DNA from: JAVJST01 sp040219295
Lineage (GTDB): Bacteria > Pseudomonadota > Alphaproteobacteria > Rhodospirillales > Casp-alpha2
DNA: 64,000 nucleotides
Direction of reading: 5' to 3'
NCBI GenBank assembly: GCA_040219295.1
Contig: JAVJST010000005.1
Location: 930,001-994,000, forward strand
How positions within the stretch are numbered: the first letter of the stretch is position 1; each line of letters begins with the position of its first letter. The translations under genes and the position numbers were made by a program. Under the pieces are notes generated by a model that saw only the letters and a list, made by a program, of their open reading frames with translations, searched no databases and was not told where the DNA came from. Positions 26,148 through 34,339 of the stretch are shown piece after piece.

Positions 26148-28577
26148 ATGGACAAGGCCGGAGCATCACGGACGACGGGCGCGCCCGGCGCGCATCCGGC
26201 GGGCTTGAGCACCGCCGCCATCGTGCTGATCGGCGTCGTCAAGATCGCGCTGATCCTGCCCGCCGCGCTGGCCGACCCGATGTTCGGCGTGACGCCCGAT
26301 GCCGGCGTCTACATGCGCATCGCCGCGAGCATCTCTGCCGGCGATCCGGGCTGGTACAACAAGGAAATGCTGATCGCGGCGCCGGGATACCCGCTGTTCC
26401 TGGCCGCCCTGACAACGCTCGGGATCGACGGCAACGCCGGGTTCGTCGCCGTCAACGCGGTCCTGGTGGTGCTGACCACGCTGGTCTATTTCGACATCGC
26501 GCGGCGTTTCGTCAGCCTGCGCTTCGCGCTCGTTGCCGCGCTGATCATGTCGGCCGATCCGAATCTCACCTATTACCAGACCACGGTGCTGACCGAGCCG
26601 CTGTTCGCCCTCCTGGTCTCGCTCATCCTGTGGCTGCTGGTGCAACTCGTGCAGGACAGCGGGCTCTCGCTGCGGGCCTTTGTGCTGCTGGCATTGGCTA
26701 CCGGGGTGCTTTGCGCGGCGGCCCTCGTGGTGCGCCACATCATGCTGCTGTTCCCGGGCTTCCTGATCGTGCTCGGCATCGTGCAGTACGCGCTCAGGCG
26801 TTGGACCCTGCGCAGGGCCATGCTGCTCGTCGTCGTCGCCGGCCTGCCGGTCATGGGTGCCGCCGAAGTCTGGAGCCAGAAGAACCAGGAGGTCTTCGGC
26901 ATCGACGGCGTTCGCGCGTTCGGCCAGCATCTTTATATCTGGCGTGCGCCCGCGATCATCAGCCGCGCGACGGGCCGCGACCGGGTCGAGATCAGGGACG
27001 AGCTCTATGCCGCGATCCCGCCCGGGATCGAGGGCGATTTCGCCGCCGTCAACGCGTTCCAGGTCGAGGCGTTCTCCGATATTGCGTGGCAGTACCCGAT
27101 GGCCGTTCTCGCCGACATCGCCGAGGGCATGGTCAAGGTGATGATCGCGCCGGCGCAGGCGCCGCTGCAGACGTACTTCGCCGATGCCTTCGGCGAACGT
27201 TTGTTCATGGTCGACTTCATCGGCTTCGGCGAGCGCCACGCGGCCGCCTGGTCAGAGTTCGCCGCCAAGGCGCCGGGTTACCTCGTTCTGCTCGCATACT
27301 CGACCGTCTTCGTGCTGGCGGTCGCGGCGGGGACGGGTCTCGCCGTCGTCAGCTTGCCGCAGCGCTCGGCCGACAAGCTGGCGGTCGGCATTACGCTGAT
27401 CCTGCTGGCGGCCTATTTCATCGTGCTGTCGTCGAGCTCGTCGCTCGATGCCCGTTTCCGTACGCCGTTCGCCGGCATCCTCGCGATCCTCGCGACGCTG
27501 GGTCTGCGCACGTTCTGGTACGCGTACCGCGACTGGTACGCCCAGAGCGGCCTGCGCAAGTACGCCACCATCGCTTTCACCATCGTGCGCAGCGGCGAAC
27601 CGGTCGCCTATCTCGCGGCGGCGCTCAAGGCCGCGCGCGTCCTCTTTCTGCCGCTCGACTTCCTGCTGTCGCTGGTCTCGGTCCGCTATGACGACGACGC
27701 GGCGCGGCGCATGCCCGCGGTCATCGTCATCGGCAACCACCGCAGCGGTACCACGCTGGTCGCGCAAACCCTCTGTCAGCGCCTGTTCGTCACGCCGCTG
27801 GCCAATCTCTCGGTGCTGTTTCCCAACGCGCCGGTGATCTACGCGCTGGCCCGCCACTGGCTGCGCAAGCCCTATGCGCTCAGACGGGCGCGCAATTTTT
27901 ACGGTTTTTCCGCCGGCCTGCTCGGCGTCAGCGACGTTTACGAGGTCTGGAACCGCTGGTTCGGCGGCGACCGCAGTCATCCCGCGATCGAAGACCGCGA
28001 CGAGGTGATCGCCGACCTGCGGCGCTACTTCTACACGCTCTATCGTGCCGGCGGCATGCCGGTGCTCGCCAAGAACAACCGGGCGACCCTCCACGCCGGG
28101 CTGCTCGCCGAGGCGCTGCCCGGCGCCGTGTTCGTCTGCGTCGGGCGCGACGGCGCCGATGTCGTGCGTTCGCTGCTCAGCGCCAACGTCGCGTTCTACG
28201 GCGACGCCCGCTACGTCTGGGGTCTGCGGCCGACCCCCGATTTTCCCCGGTATGCGCCAACCGCGACCGGCGATCCGCGAGACGATGCCGTGGCCTGCGC
28301 GGCGCGCCAGCAGGCCGGCCTCGAGGCGACCATCGAACGGGAACTGTCGGCCTTGCCGGCCGGCCGTCTGGTCCGCGTCGCCTACGAGGACGTGACCGGC
28401 CCGGATGCCGCCGCCGCCGTCGAAGTCCTGGTCGCCGATGTCGCCCGGCGAATCGGCGGGGACGGCATCAGGCGCGATGACTACCCGCAACTCGCCGTCG
28501 CGCCCCGGACACGCGAGCGCACCGGTGACGACGCGGTGACCCGGGCACTGGCGGCCGCGCGTTCGGCAGCAACTTAA
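26148..28577 (+). CDS. GT-C membrane glycosyltransferase fused to a sulfotransferase
   Basis: About 809 residues in two parts. Residues 20-480 form a multi-pass membrane protein of the ArnT/PMT (GT39-like) type: the first loop has VTPDAGVYMRIAASIS with an acidic residue expected to be catalytic, then APGYPLFLAAL and about ten hydrophobic helices. Residues 520-805 form a cytoplasmic sulfotransferase domain: the PAPS 5'-phosphosulfate loop VIGNHRSGTTLVAQTL at about 524 and the 3'-phosphate segment VGRDGADVVRSLLS near 663. The fusion suggests one protein that both glycosylates and sulfates a lipid-linked or surface glycan; that is inference. ATG at 26148 is preferred; ATGs at 26070 and 26127 are in frame. 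Confidence 0.82.
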   Translation: MDKAGASRTTGAPGAHPAGLSTAAIVLIGVVKIALILPAALADPMFGVTPDAGVYMRIAASISAGDPGWYNKEMLIAAPGYPLFLAALTTLGIDGNAGFVAVNAVLVVLTTLVYFDIARRFVSLRFALVAALIMSADPNLTYYQTTVLTEPLFALLVSLILWLLVQLVQDSGLSLRAFVLLALATGVLCAAALVVRHIMLLFPGFLIVLGIVQYALRRWTLRRAMLLVVVAGLPVMGAAEVWSQKNQEVFGIDGVRAFGQHLYIWRAPAIISRATGRDRVEIRDELYAAIPPGIEGDFAAVNAFQVEAFSDIAWQYPMAVLADIAEGMVKVMIAPAQAPLQTYFADAFGERLFMVDFIGFGERHAAAWSEFAAKAPGYLVLLAYSTVFVLAVAAGTGLAVVSLPQRSADKLAVGITLILLAAYFIVLSSSSSLDARFRTPFAGILAILATLGLRTFWYAYRDWYAQSGLRKYATIAFTIVRSGEPVAYLAAALKAARVLFLPLDFLLSLVSVRYDDDAARRMPAVIVIGNHRSGTTLVAQTLCQRLFVTPLANLSVLFPNAPVIYALARHWLRKPYALRRARNFYGFSAGLLGVSDVYEVWNRWFGGDRSHPAIEDRDEVIADLRRYFYTLYRAGGMPVLAKNNRATLHAGLLAEALPGAVFVCVGRDGADVVRSLLSANVAFYGDARYVWGLRPTPDFPRYAPTATGDPRDDAVACAARQQAGLEATIERELSALPAGRLVRVAYEDVTGPDAAAAVEVLVADVARRIGGDGIRRDDYPQLAVAPRTRERTGDDAVTRALAAARSAAT

Positions 28578-28615
28578 AACTACGAACGGCGCCCGAGTAG
28601 CGCGCCGGGCGGGCC

Positions 28616-28894
28616 TCAGTGCAGCGTTCGCCGGGCGCGGGCACCGCCGCGTCTTTCCGGGACCGGCAGGGGCAGGGCGGCCTGGCGCAGCAGTTCGTGG
28701 AAGACCATCAATGCCGGGGTCGACAGGTCGCACCGGGCGATGCGGATGCGCGCGATGGCCGCCTCGGCGCCGATGTCGCAGCCGGCCGGTAGCGAACTGA
28801 TCCATTCGAGCAGGCCGAGCCGGCAGACCGGTCCCGCCTCGTGCCGGTCAAGCGTCGACTGTTGCAGGTATTGCAGTATTCGCTCGAGAACCAT
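28616..28894 (-). CDS. Small protein of unknown function downstream of a cobalamin riboswitch
   Basis: 92-residue protein, family not recognised. It is helical and leucine-rich (MVLERILQYLQQS, LGLLEWISSLPAG), with three cysteines and a basic tail; no signal peptide or transmembrane helix is evident. ATG at 28894 has a good ribosome site (GGAGGG). A GTG at 28987 is in frame and would add 31 residues, bringing the start close to the riboswitch. The cobalamin riboswitch at 29012-29206 reads directly into it with no other gene between, so it should be repressed by B12. A role in B12 supply, or in a B12-replaceable process, is inferred only from that. Confidence 0.6.
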   Translation of the reverse strand: MVLERILQYLQQSTLDRHEAGPVCRLGLLEWISSLPAGCDIGAEAAIARIRIARCDLSTPALMVFHELLRQAALPLPVPERRGGARARRTLH

Positions 28895-29011
28895 GGCGCC
28901 CTCCGCGCTGGTGGCGGGTCGGGCGGGAGACTGGTCCGTTGTCGCGGCGAAGCCGGGAAACCATCGCAATGCTCCGTTCCGGGACACCCCGCCCGGTTTG
29001 AGTTGACGTCG

Positions 29012-29206
29012 GATGGCAGGTCTACTGGCTTGCGGGTCGCTGCTTTTCCCCGGCCTTCCCGGGCGGGTCGCCCAGTGGCTCAACGTGAGGATTGCTCGCC
29101 GCCTACAGTTGCGGGGGCAGTCACGGCCTTGGCGTCGCATTGCGGGACGCCGCACCGTGTTCCCTTTTCATCCGCCGCGCCTTGCGGTCTGGCGGAACCA
29201 TCATCG
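29012..29206 (-). ncRNA. Cobalamin riboswitch
   Basis: Read on the minus strand, the element shows the conserved blocks in order: AAAAGGGAACACGGTG (about 29168-29153), the core CTGCCCCCGCAACTGTAGGCGG near 29118-29100, GAGCCACTGG near 29080-29070, CGGGAAGGCCGGGG near 29063-29048, and the closing GCCAGTAGACCTGCC (29029-29015). A P1 helix pairs GATGG (about 29204-29200) with CCATC (29016-29012). In known cases adenosyl- or methylcobalamin binding turns off translation or transcription of the downstream gene, here the small gene at 28616-28894. A TACAAT sequence on the same strand at 29236-29231 could be its -10. Confidence 0.9.
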
Positions 29207-29378
29207 AGACTCGTAGGCAAGCCGGGCCCGATTGTAAATGGGAATTCAGTGGGCAATGGCGATGTCTGCGGTGGGCGAGGGGCTCCGCGAGAGCGTTTTT
29301 TGACGGACCCCCTTGATCGGGACCTCGTGCACTGCCAAATTTGGTTGTGGGGAGCGCGAAACGAATTCCGCAGACTGT

Positions 29379-29960
29379 ATGTCGAGCGACATGACGCAAG
29401 CGCAAGAGCCGAATACCGGCAACGATCAAGTCGTCCCGCTAGACCGGGACAGTTTCATGCAGACGATGCTGCGCGAGCTCGCCGGGGTCCTGCAGGACAC
29501 CATCGGTTTGCGCGACGCGAGAGGATTCGTCTCCATCGTCGGCGCCCGCATGGGTGACGCGATCAATGACACGTACCGACGGACGCTCGGCAGCGACACG
29601 CTGAATGCCGATCAGGTTGCACACGTATTCGTCGATCTGAAGAAACGCATCGACGGGGACTTCCACGTCATTTCGCAGAACGCCGACGAGATCGTGCTTG
29701 GCAACAACAGATGTCCGTTCGGCCCCAAGGTCCGGGGCAAGCCGGCAATGTGCATGATGACGTCGAACGTGTTCGGACGCATCGCGGCCGAGAACCTCGG
29801 CTATGCGCGAGTTCGCGTGGACGAGTCATTCGCCGATGGTCATGACCGGTGCCTGGTTCGTGTCGCTTTGACACGCGGCAAGGATCAGCGGAAGGATGAG
29901 AGAGAACGCGAGTATTATCGTGTCGGCCGGGCTCAAGACCATGCCGCAATCGAAGATTAA
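29379..29960 (+). CDS. MetOD1 (methanogen output domain 1) signalling protein
   Basis: About 193 residues. The protein matches the MetOD1 output/sensor domain found beside histidine kinases: DRDSFMQTMLRELAGVLQ, FVDLKKRIDGDFHVI, then NRCPFGPKV, AMCMMTSNVFGRIAAENLG and DRCLVRV. Three conserved cysteines in CPFG, MCMM and RCLV suggest a metal or redox centre. The biochemical role is not established. The start is uncertain: ATG at 29379 or 29391, both without a strong ribosome site. Its end overlaps the kinase gene by about 65 bases, indicating coupling and a shared pathway. Confidence 0.8.
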   Translation: MSSDMTQAQEPNTGNDQVVPLDRDSFMQTMLRELAGVLQDTIGLRDARGFVSIVGARMGDAINDTYRRTLGSDTLNADQVAHVFVDLKKRIDGDFHVISQNADEIVLGNNRCPFGPKVRGKPAMCMMTSNVFGRIAAENLGYARVRVDESFADGHDRCLVRVALTRGKDQRKDEREREYYRVGRAQDHAAIED

Positions 29961-31116
29961 CACGGCGGCATCCGAGGCGATCCTCGTCTCGTTCCCGGAC
30001 GCTCTGGCCATCGTCGATTCGGCAGGCCTGATCCAGGACGCCAATGAACGCGGCGCGGCGACCCTGGGTTATGACAGGGATGCTCTGCCCGTTGCCCTAT
30101 CCGATGTTTTCTCGATCTCGGAGGAAGACGCGAACAACGCGATCCGCGACTGGCTCGGGTCCGGCGATCCGCTGCCGAGGACTTTCCAGAAACTTGTTAC
30201 GGATGGTGAAGCGTCGACCTTTCGCGTGGAGGGCTGGCGGTTCGACTGCGGCGGCCATGCCGCAATAGCCCTGCGGTTCTTCGATCACGGCCCAAGCGTG
30301 GAAAAGTTCGTCCAGCTGACCGAGCTGATTGATGACCTGAACCGAGAATGCAGTAATCGCGCGAGGATCGAGAGTGATTTGCGCAAACTGCTGGGGCAGT
30401 TGAACGCGACGAAGAACATGCGTGATCTGGTCATCGCCCAAATGAGCCACGACCTCCGCACGCCGCTCAACGCCATCGTCGGTTTCAGCGAGTTCATTCT
30501 GACGCAACCGTACGGACCGGTCGGTGATCGGTACGCGCAGTACATCGGCGACATCAAGTTCAGCGGCGAGAGCCTGCTGGACATGGTGAACTCGATCATG
30601 GCGATGACGGACGAAGCCAGCATCGGAAGCCAAACCGTCAGCCTGCTTGTCGATTTGTCAGAGTGCATCGAATCCTGCCGGCGACTCGTCGCGCCGGTCG
30701 CCGGAATGCGCGGTGTCGAGATCGTTGTACCGGCCGATATGCGGCTGCCGCGTATTCGCGCTGAGCGGACGCTGATCAAGCAGATCTTGATGAATCTGAT
30801 CGGCAACGCCGTGAAGCACATCGGCGGCGGTGAGCGTGTCGAGGTTCAGGTGGATTGGCAGGAGGGTTCGGATCTCACTGTCAAGGTTACGGACGACGGC
30901 CCGGGAATCGAGCCGAAGAGATTGCGGAGGATCTTGCGATCGGGAGCGCGGACCGCGTACTCGACCGAGGATGCCACGTCGGGGCTGGGGTTGTTCCTGA
31001 CCAAACGATCCGCCGAATTGATCGGCGGGGAACTGAGGATAGACAGCGAACCGGGCCGGGGAACTGTTGCCAGGTTCTCGGTTCCGGCATCGATCGTCGT
31101 CGGCGCATCGGCCTGA
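29896..31116 (+). CDS. PAS-domain sensor histidine kinase
   Basis: 406-residue soluble kinase. A PAS domain occupies about residues 25-135 (FPDALAIVDSAGLIQDANER), followed by HisKA with SHDLRTPLNAIVGFSEF (His about residue 187) and an HATPase domain with NLIGNAVKHIGGGE, DDGPGIEPKR and TSGLGLFLTKRSAEL. All boxes for autophosphorylation are present. Start at 29896 (AAGGA upstream) overlaps the MetOD1 gene; an ATG at 29941 would remove most of the overlap. No response regulator is adjacent. The MetOD1 partner probably supplies or receives the signal. Confidence 0.88.
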   Translation: MRENASIIVSAGLKTMPQSKINTAASEAILVSFPDALAIVDSAGLIQDANERGAATLGYDRDALPVALSDVFSISEEDANNAIRDWLGSGDPLPRTFQKLVTDGEASTFRVEGWRFDCGGHAAIALRFFDHGPSVEKFVQLTELIDDLNRECSNRARIESDLRKLLGQLNATKNMRDLVIAQMSHDLRTPLNAIVGFSEFILTQPYGPVGDRYAQYIGDIKFSGESLLDMVNSIMAMTDEASIGSQTVSLLVDLSECIESCRRLVAPVAGMRGVEIVVPADMRLPRIRAERTLIKQILMNLIGNAVKHIGGGERVEVQVDWQEGSDLTVKVTDDGPGIEPKRLRRILRSGARTAYSTEDATSGLGLFLTKRSAELIGGELRIDSEPGRGTVARFSVPASIVVGASA

Positions 31117-31213
31117 CTCCGGGGCTTTGGGGTATTGCCGCCTACAGACAATCTTGACCGCGGCCGCAATGTTCGCCCGCCTTGTGTATCGTCCAACGGG
31201 TTCAACCGCAGGC

Positions 31214-31242
31214 TTGACAATAAAGGAAAAATATCCTAAGAT
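31214..31242 (+). promoter_or_regulatory. Sigma-70-type promoter of the terminase-like gene
   Basis: TTGACA (31214-31219), a 17-base spacer and TAAGAT (31237-31242) form one of the best housekeeping promoters readable in the window, within a short AT-rich tract. Predicted transcription start is near 31249, about 28 bases before the ATG at 31277. Confidence 0.7.
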
Positions 31243-31276
31243 TATTCTCCTGTAACTTTATCCGACAGGAGGTTCC

Positions 31277-32023
31277 ATGCCCGACCGCGCATCCGCAAGA
31301 TCACGCGAGAAGAAACACGATCCCTGGAAACTGACCCGCCTCGAGACCATCGCCATGAGCGCCACGGCGAAGGCCGATCCGAGCTTCGACGACACCGTCC
31401 CGGTCGAGGCGCCGAAGGACCCGGCCGAGCGGGTGAAATGGATCGAGGCCATCGGCGGGCATCCGCTTGCCGCCGCCGACCGCTTTCGGGCCGAACGCCT
31501 CGGCGAGGCGGGGAACTATGACGGCGACCACTGGTGGCGCGACGCCGACGGGCCGACGCTCGACCTGGTGCGCGACGGCGATCCCGGCCCCGAAGCCGAA
31601 TTCGATCCCGCCGACGAGGCCGGCGATCTAGAGATCCGCCTCGACGACGACGTGCTGCCGCCGTTGCCTGACGATCTGGCCCGCGACGCGTTGCGGCCCA
31701 AGTGGGAGGCTTTCGCCAGGCTCTATGCATACGGCCACAGCGCGGCCGACGCGGCGCGCTATGCGGGCTATGCCTGGCACCGCGCGGCGCAGTCGGGCTG
31801 GCGGCTGTTGCAGGACGAGCGCATTCGGGCCCGGGTCGACCAACTGACCCGGCACCTTTACGGCTCGGAAGCCTGGGACGCGGCGGCGTTCGTCACCCGG
31901 CTCGAGGCGGTCTACCGCGAGGCCATGCACCGGGGCCAGTACGCGGCGGCGGTGCGTGCCGTCGAAGCCGCCGCGCGAATCGAGTCGCGGGAAAAAGGGC
32001 CGAAAAAGCGGCGCCGAAAATGA
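31277..32023 (+). CDS. Orphan phage-terminase-small-subunit-like protein
   Basis: 248-residue protein. Residues about 143-195 match the helix-turn-helix core of terminase small subunits (KWEAFARLYAYGHSAADAA, then RYAGYAWHRAA and RLLQDERIRARV), and the following helical part (FVTRLEAVYREAMHRGQYAA) fits the same family. The N-terminal 140 residues are acidic, proline-rich and unrecognised. The end is a basic tail (KGPKKRRRK). In phages this subunit recognises the packaging site; no large terminase, portal or capsid gene is near, so a prophage remnant or a domesticated DNA-binding protein is likely. It has its own strong promoter, a good AGGAGG site, and tandem repeats at its stop. Confidence 0.7.
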   Translation: MPDRASARSREKKHDPWKLTRLETIAMSATAKADPSFDDTVPVEAPKDPAERVKWIEAIGGHPLAAADRFRAERLGEAGNYDGDHWWRDADGPTLDLVRDGDPGPEAEFDPADEAGDLEIRLDDDVLPPLPDDLARDALRPKWEAFARLYAYGHSAADAARYAGYAWHRAAQSGWRLLQDERIRARVDQLTRHLYGSEAWDAAAFVTRLEAVYREAMHRGQYAAAVRAVEAAARIESREKGPKKRRRK

Positions 32024-32047
32024 CCATAAATGACCCGAAATGACCCT
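32018..32047 (+). repeat. Three tandem 10-bp repeats (AAATGACC core)
   Basis: AAATGACC occurs at 32018, 32028 and 32038, an exact 10-base period, overlapping the stop codon of the terminase-like gene. A further copy is at 32103, followed by a near copy (TTCTGACC, 32112). The spacing of one helical turn is typical of protein-binding iterons. Confidence 0.6.
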
Positions 32048-32132
32048 AGTTCGGCTTGGGGTTTTGTTTGGGATCAGGGACTTGGCAAAACTCTTCGTGG
32101 CAAAATGACCATTCTGACCATTTCACGCGTCA

Positions 32133-32202
32133 CCGTCATTCCCGCGAAGGCGGGAATCCAGCCGCCGGTATCCTTGGACCCCCGCCTCCGCGGGGGTGAC
32201 GG
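32133..32202. repeat. Palindromic dispersed repeat, copy 1 (two inverted stems)
   Basis: About 70 bases made of two strong hairpins: ATTCCCGCGAAGGCGGGAAT and ACCCCCGCCTCCGCGGGGGT (with flanks GTC/GAC), separated by about 15 bases. The unit starts and ends with CCGTCA.../...TGACGG. It matches the REP-like elements common in proteobacterial intergenic DNA. It sits about 85 bases before hutH. Confidence 0.8.
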
Positions 32203-32286
32203 TATCAGGGCACGGCGCGCGGAGGACGTGACGCCGGAGCATTTCGGTCTTAGTGTCCGACCATTCACACCTTGCTTGGGGGCACC

Positions 32287-33828
32287 ATGAACCAACCGCA
32301 AACCGGAACGCTGACACTGACGCCGGGCGCCATCAGTCTCGCCGAGATCCGCGCCGTCGAGCGCACCGACATTTCCATTGCCCTTGCCGAGGGCTGGCGC
32401 GACGACGTCGAAAAGGCCGCCGCCGCGGTCGATGCCGTGGTCGCCGAGAACCGCGTGGTCTACGGCGTCAACACGGGTTTCGGCCTGCTGGCGCGCGAGA
32501 GCATTCCCGCCGATCAGGTGCGCGAGCTGCAGGTCCGCCTCGTGCGCAGCCATGCCGCCGGCACCGGGTTCGATCTGTCGCCGGCGACGGTGCGTCTCAT
32601 CATGACGCTGAAGGCGGCTTCGCTGGCGCGCGGCTATTCCGGCGTGCGGGTGAAAACCATCGAGCTACTGATCGACATGATCAACCGGGGCGTGATGCCG
32701 GTCATCCCGGCCAAGGGTTCGGTCGGCGCCTCGGGCGATTTGGCGCCGCTGGCGCACATGTCGCTGGTGCTGATCGGCGAGGGCGAGGCGCTGTTCGAGG
32801 GCGATCGCATGCGCGGCGACAAGGCGTTGGCGCGCGCCGGGCTCGAGCCGATCACGCTGGAGGCCAAGGAAGGGCTCGGTCTCTTAAACGGCACGCAGGT
32901 TTCAACGGCGCTGGCGCTGCAGGGCCTGCTCGCCGCCGAGGACGTGTTCAAGGCGGCGCTGGTCTCCGGCGCGCTGTCGATCGACGCCATGAAGGGCTCC
33001 GACGCGCCGTTCGATCCGCGTATCCAGATGGTCGGCGGCCAGCCGGGCCAGGCGGTCGTCGCCGAGGCGCTGATGCTGCTGATGGCCGGCAGCTCGATCC
33101 GCGAAAGCCACGTCGATTGCGACCGGGTGCAGGATCCGTATTCCCTGCGTTGCCAGCCGCGCGTCATGGGCGCGTGCCTCGACCAGCTGTGCATGGCGGC
33201 GGGCGTGCTGGTGCGCGAGGCCAACGGCGTCTCGGACAACCCGCTGGTGTTCTCCGATACCGGCGACGTGCTCTCGGGCGGCAACTTCCATGCCGAGCCG
33301 GTCGCCTTCGCCGCCGACATGATCGCCAACGCCATCGCCGAGATCGGCGCGCTCTCGGAACGCCGCACGGCGCTGCTGGTCAACCCGGCGATGTCCGGCC
33401 TGCCCGCGTTCCTGACGCCGAAGCCGGGCATCAACTCGGGCTACATGATGGCGCAGGTTACGGCGGCCGCGCTGGTCAGCGAAAATCGTCAGCGCGCGAC
33501 GCCCGCCAGCGTCGACAGCCTGCCGACCTCGGCCGACCAGGAAGACCACGTCTCGATGGCGACCTATGCGGCCCGCAGGCTTCTCGACATGGCGGAGAAC
33601 GCCTTCGGCATCGTCGCCGTCGAGCTTATGGCGGCGACCCAGGGCATCTCGTTCCACCGGCCGCTGAAGTCGTCGCACGCGCTCGAGATGGCAATGGCGC
33701 GGATCACCGAGCTGGCGCCGCTCAGGACCGACGACCGCGTGTTCTCCGACGAGATCGACGCGGTCAAGGGCGGCATCCGCGACGGCCGCTTTATCGACGA
33801 GGACACGGCGGCGATCTCGCTGGAGTAG
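32287..33828 (+). CDS. hutH: Histidine ammonia-lyase
   Basis: 513-residue enzyme removing ammonia from histidine to give urocanate. The self-processed MIO cofactor comes from Ala148-Ser149-Gly150 in GSVGASGDLAPLAHMS. Other family segments are VYGVNTGFGLLA (about 58-70), NGTQVSTALAL, QDPYSLRCQPRVMGA and the C-terminal TSADQEDHVSMA. ATG at 32287 has a G-rich ribosome site. hutF and hutG follow nearby, but hutU and hutI are not in the window. An inverted pair of REP-like elements flanks this gene. Confidence 0.97.
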   Translation: MNQPQTGTLTLTPGAISLAEIRAVERTDISIALAEGWRDDVEKAAAAVDAVVAENRVVYGVNTGFGLLARESIPADQVRELQVRLVRSHAAGTGFDLSPATVRLIMTLKAASLARGYSGVRVKTIELLIDMINRGVMPVIPAKGSVGASGDLAPLAHMSLVLIGEGEALFEGDRMRGDKALARAGLEPITLEAKEGLGLLNGTQVSTALALQGLLAAEDVFKAALVSGALSIDAMKGSDAPFDPRIQMVGGQPGQAVVAEALMLLMAGSSIRESHVDCDRVQDPYSLRCQPRVMGACLDQLCMAAGVLVREANGVSDNPLVFSDTGDVLSGGNFHAEPVAFAADMIANAIAEIGALSERRTALLVNPAMSGLPAFLTPKPGINSGYMMAQVTAAALVSENRQRATPASVDSLPTSADQEDHVSMATYAARRLLDMAENAFGIVAVELMAATQGISFHRPLKSSHALEMAMARITELAPLRTDDRVFSDEIDAVKGGIRDGRFIDEDTAAISLE

Positions 33829-33884
33829 GGGCGGCGGTTGATCTCTTGTTTCGGAGTATAGAGCATTCGACGCGACACCACTTT

Positions 33885-33954
33885 CCGTCACCCCCGCGGA
33901 GGCGGGGGTCCAGCGTTGCTGGTGGTTGGATTCCCGCCTGCGCGGGAATGACGG
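33885..33954. repeat. Palindromic dispersed repeat, copy 2 (inverted relative to copy 1)
   Basis: About 70 bases with hairpins ACCCCCGCGGAGGCGGGGGT and ATTCCCGCCTGCGCGGGAAT in that order. It is the reverse complement of the copy at 32133-32202 apart from a few substitutions and a different central spacer. It lies about 55 bases after hutH and 40 bases before the convergent ArsC-like gene, where it could also act as a bidirectional transcript-end structure. Confidence 0.8.
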
Positions 33955-33994
33955 CTATTGTTGACGCTCCGATCGCGACACTTCGAGGAACCGC

Positions 33995-34339
33995 TCAGCC
34001 TTTCAACGCCGCACGCTGCTCGTCCTTGAAGCCGACGATGACGGTGTCGCCGGTCTCGAAGATGGGCCGCTTGAGGATCGCCGGGTACTCGAGCACCAGG
34101 GGCGCGAGTTCCTCGTCGGAGCTGACGAACTTCTCGGCGTCGGAAAGATTGCGCCACGTGGTGCCCTTGCGGTTGATCAGGGTCACCGGGCCAACGGCGG
34201 CGAGCCAGCGCAGCACCTCGTGGCCGGTCAGTCCGTCCTGGCGCAGGTCGTGAAACGCGTGTTCGATGCCCTCGGCCTTGAGCCACTTGAGCGCGCTTCG
34301 ACAGGTGTCGCAGTTCTTCAATCCGTAGACGGTGATCAT
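33995..34339 (-). CDS. ArsC/Spx-family (thioredoxin-fold) protein
   Basis: 114-residue protein of the ArsC/Spx/MgsR family. The N terminus reads VYGLKNCDTCRSALKWL with a CxxC pair (Cys10, Cys13), and a later segment LINRKGTTWRNL matches the family. True glutaredoxin-dependent arsenate reductases have a single active cysteine with a nearby Arg triad; the CxxC form is closer to the YffB/Spx-like branch of unknown substrate. The ATG at 34339 overlaps the hutF stop by 4 bases, so it is coupled to hutF, which is unexplained functionally. Confidence 0.85.
   Translation of the reverse strand: MITVYGLKNCDTCRSALKWLKAEGIEHAFHDLRQDGLTGHEVLRWLAAVGPVTLINRKGTTWRNLSDAEKFVSSDEELAPLVLEYPAILKRPIFETGDTVIVGFKDEQRAALKG

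Noticed and set aside
29275..29310. GCTC...GAGC hairpin followed by a T-run at about 29289-29307 as a plus-strand terminator
   Set aside because: Only four pairs and no plus-strand gene ends just upstream; it lies in the promoter region of the riboswitch transcript.
31277..32023. A resident prophage around the terminase-like gene
   Set aside because: Flanking genes are signalling and histidine-catabolism genes; no portal, capsid, tail, lysis or integrase gene is present.
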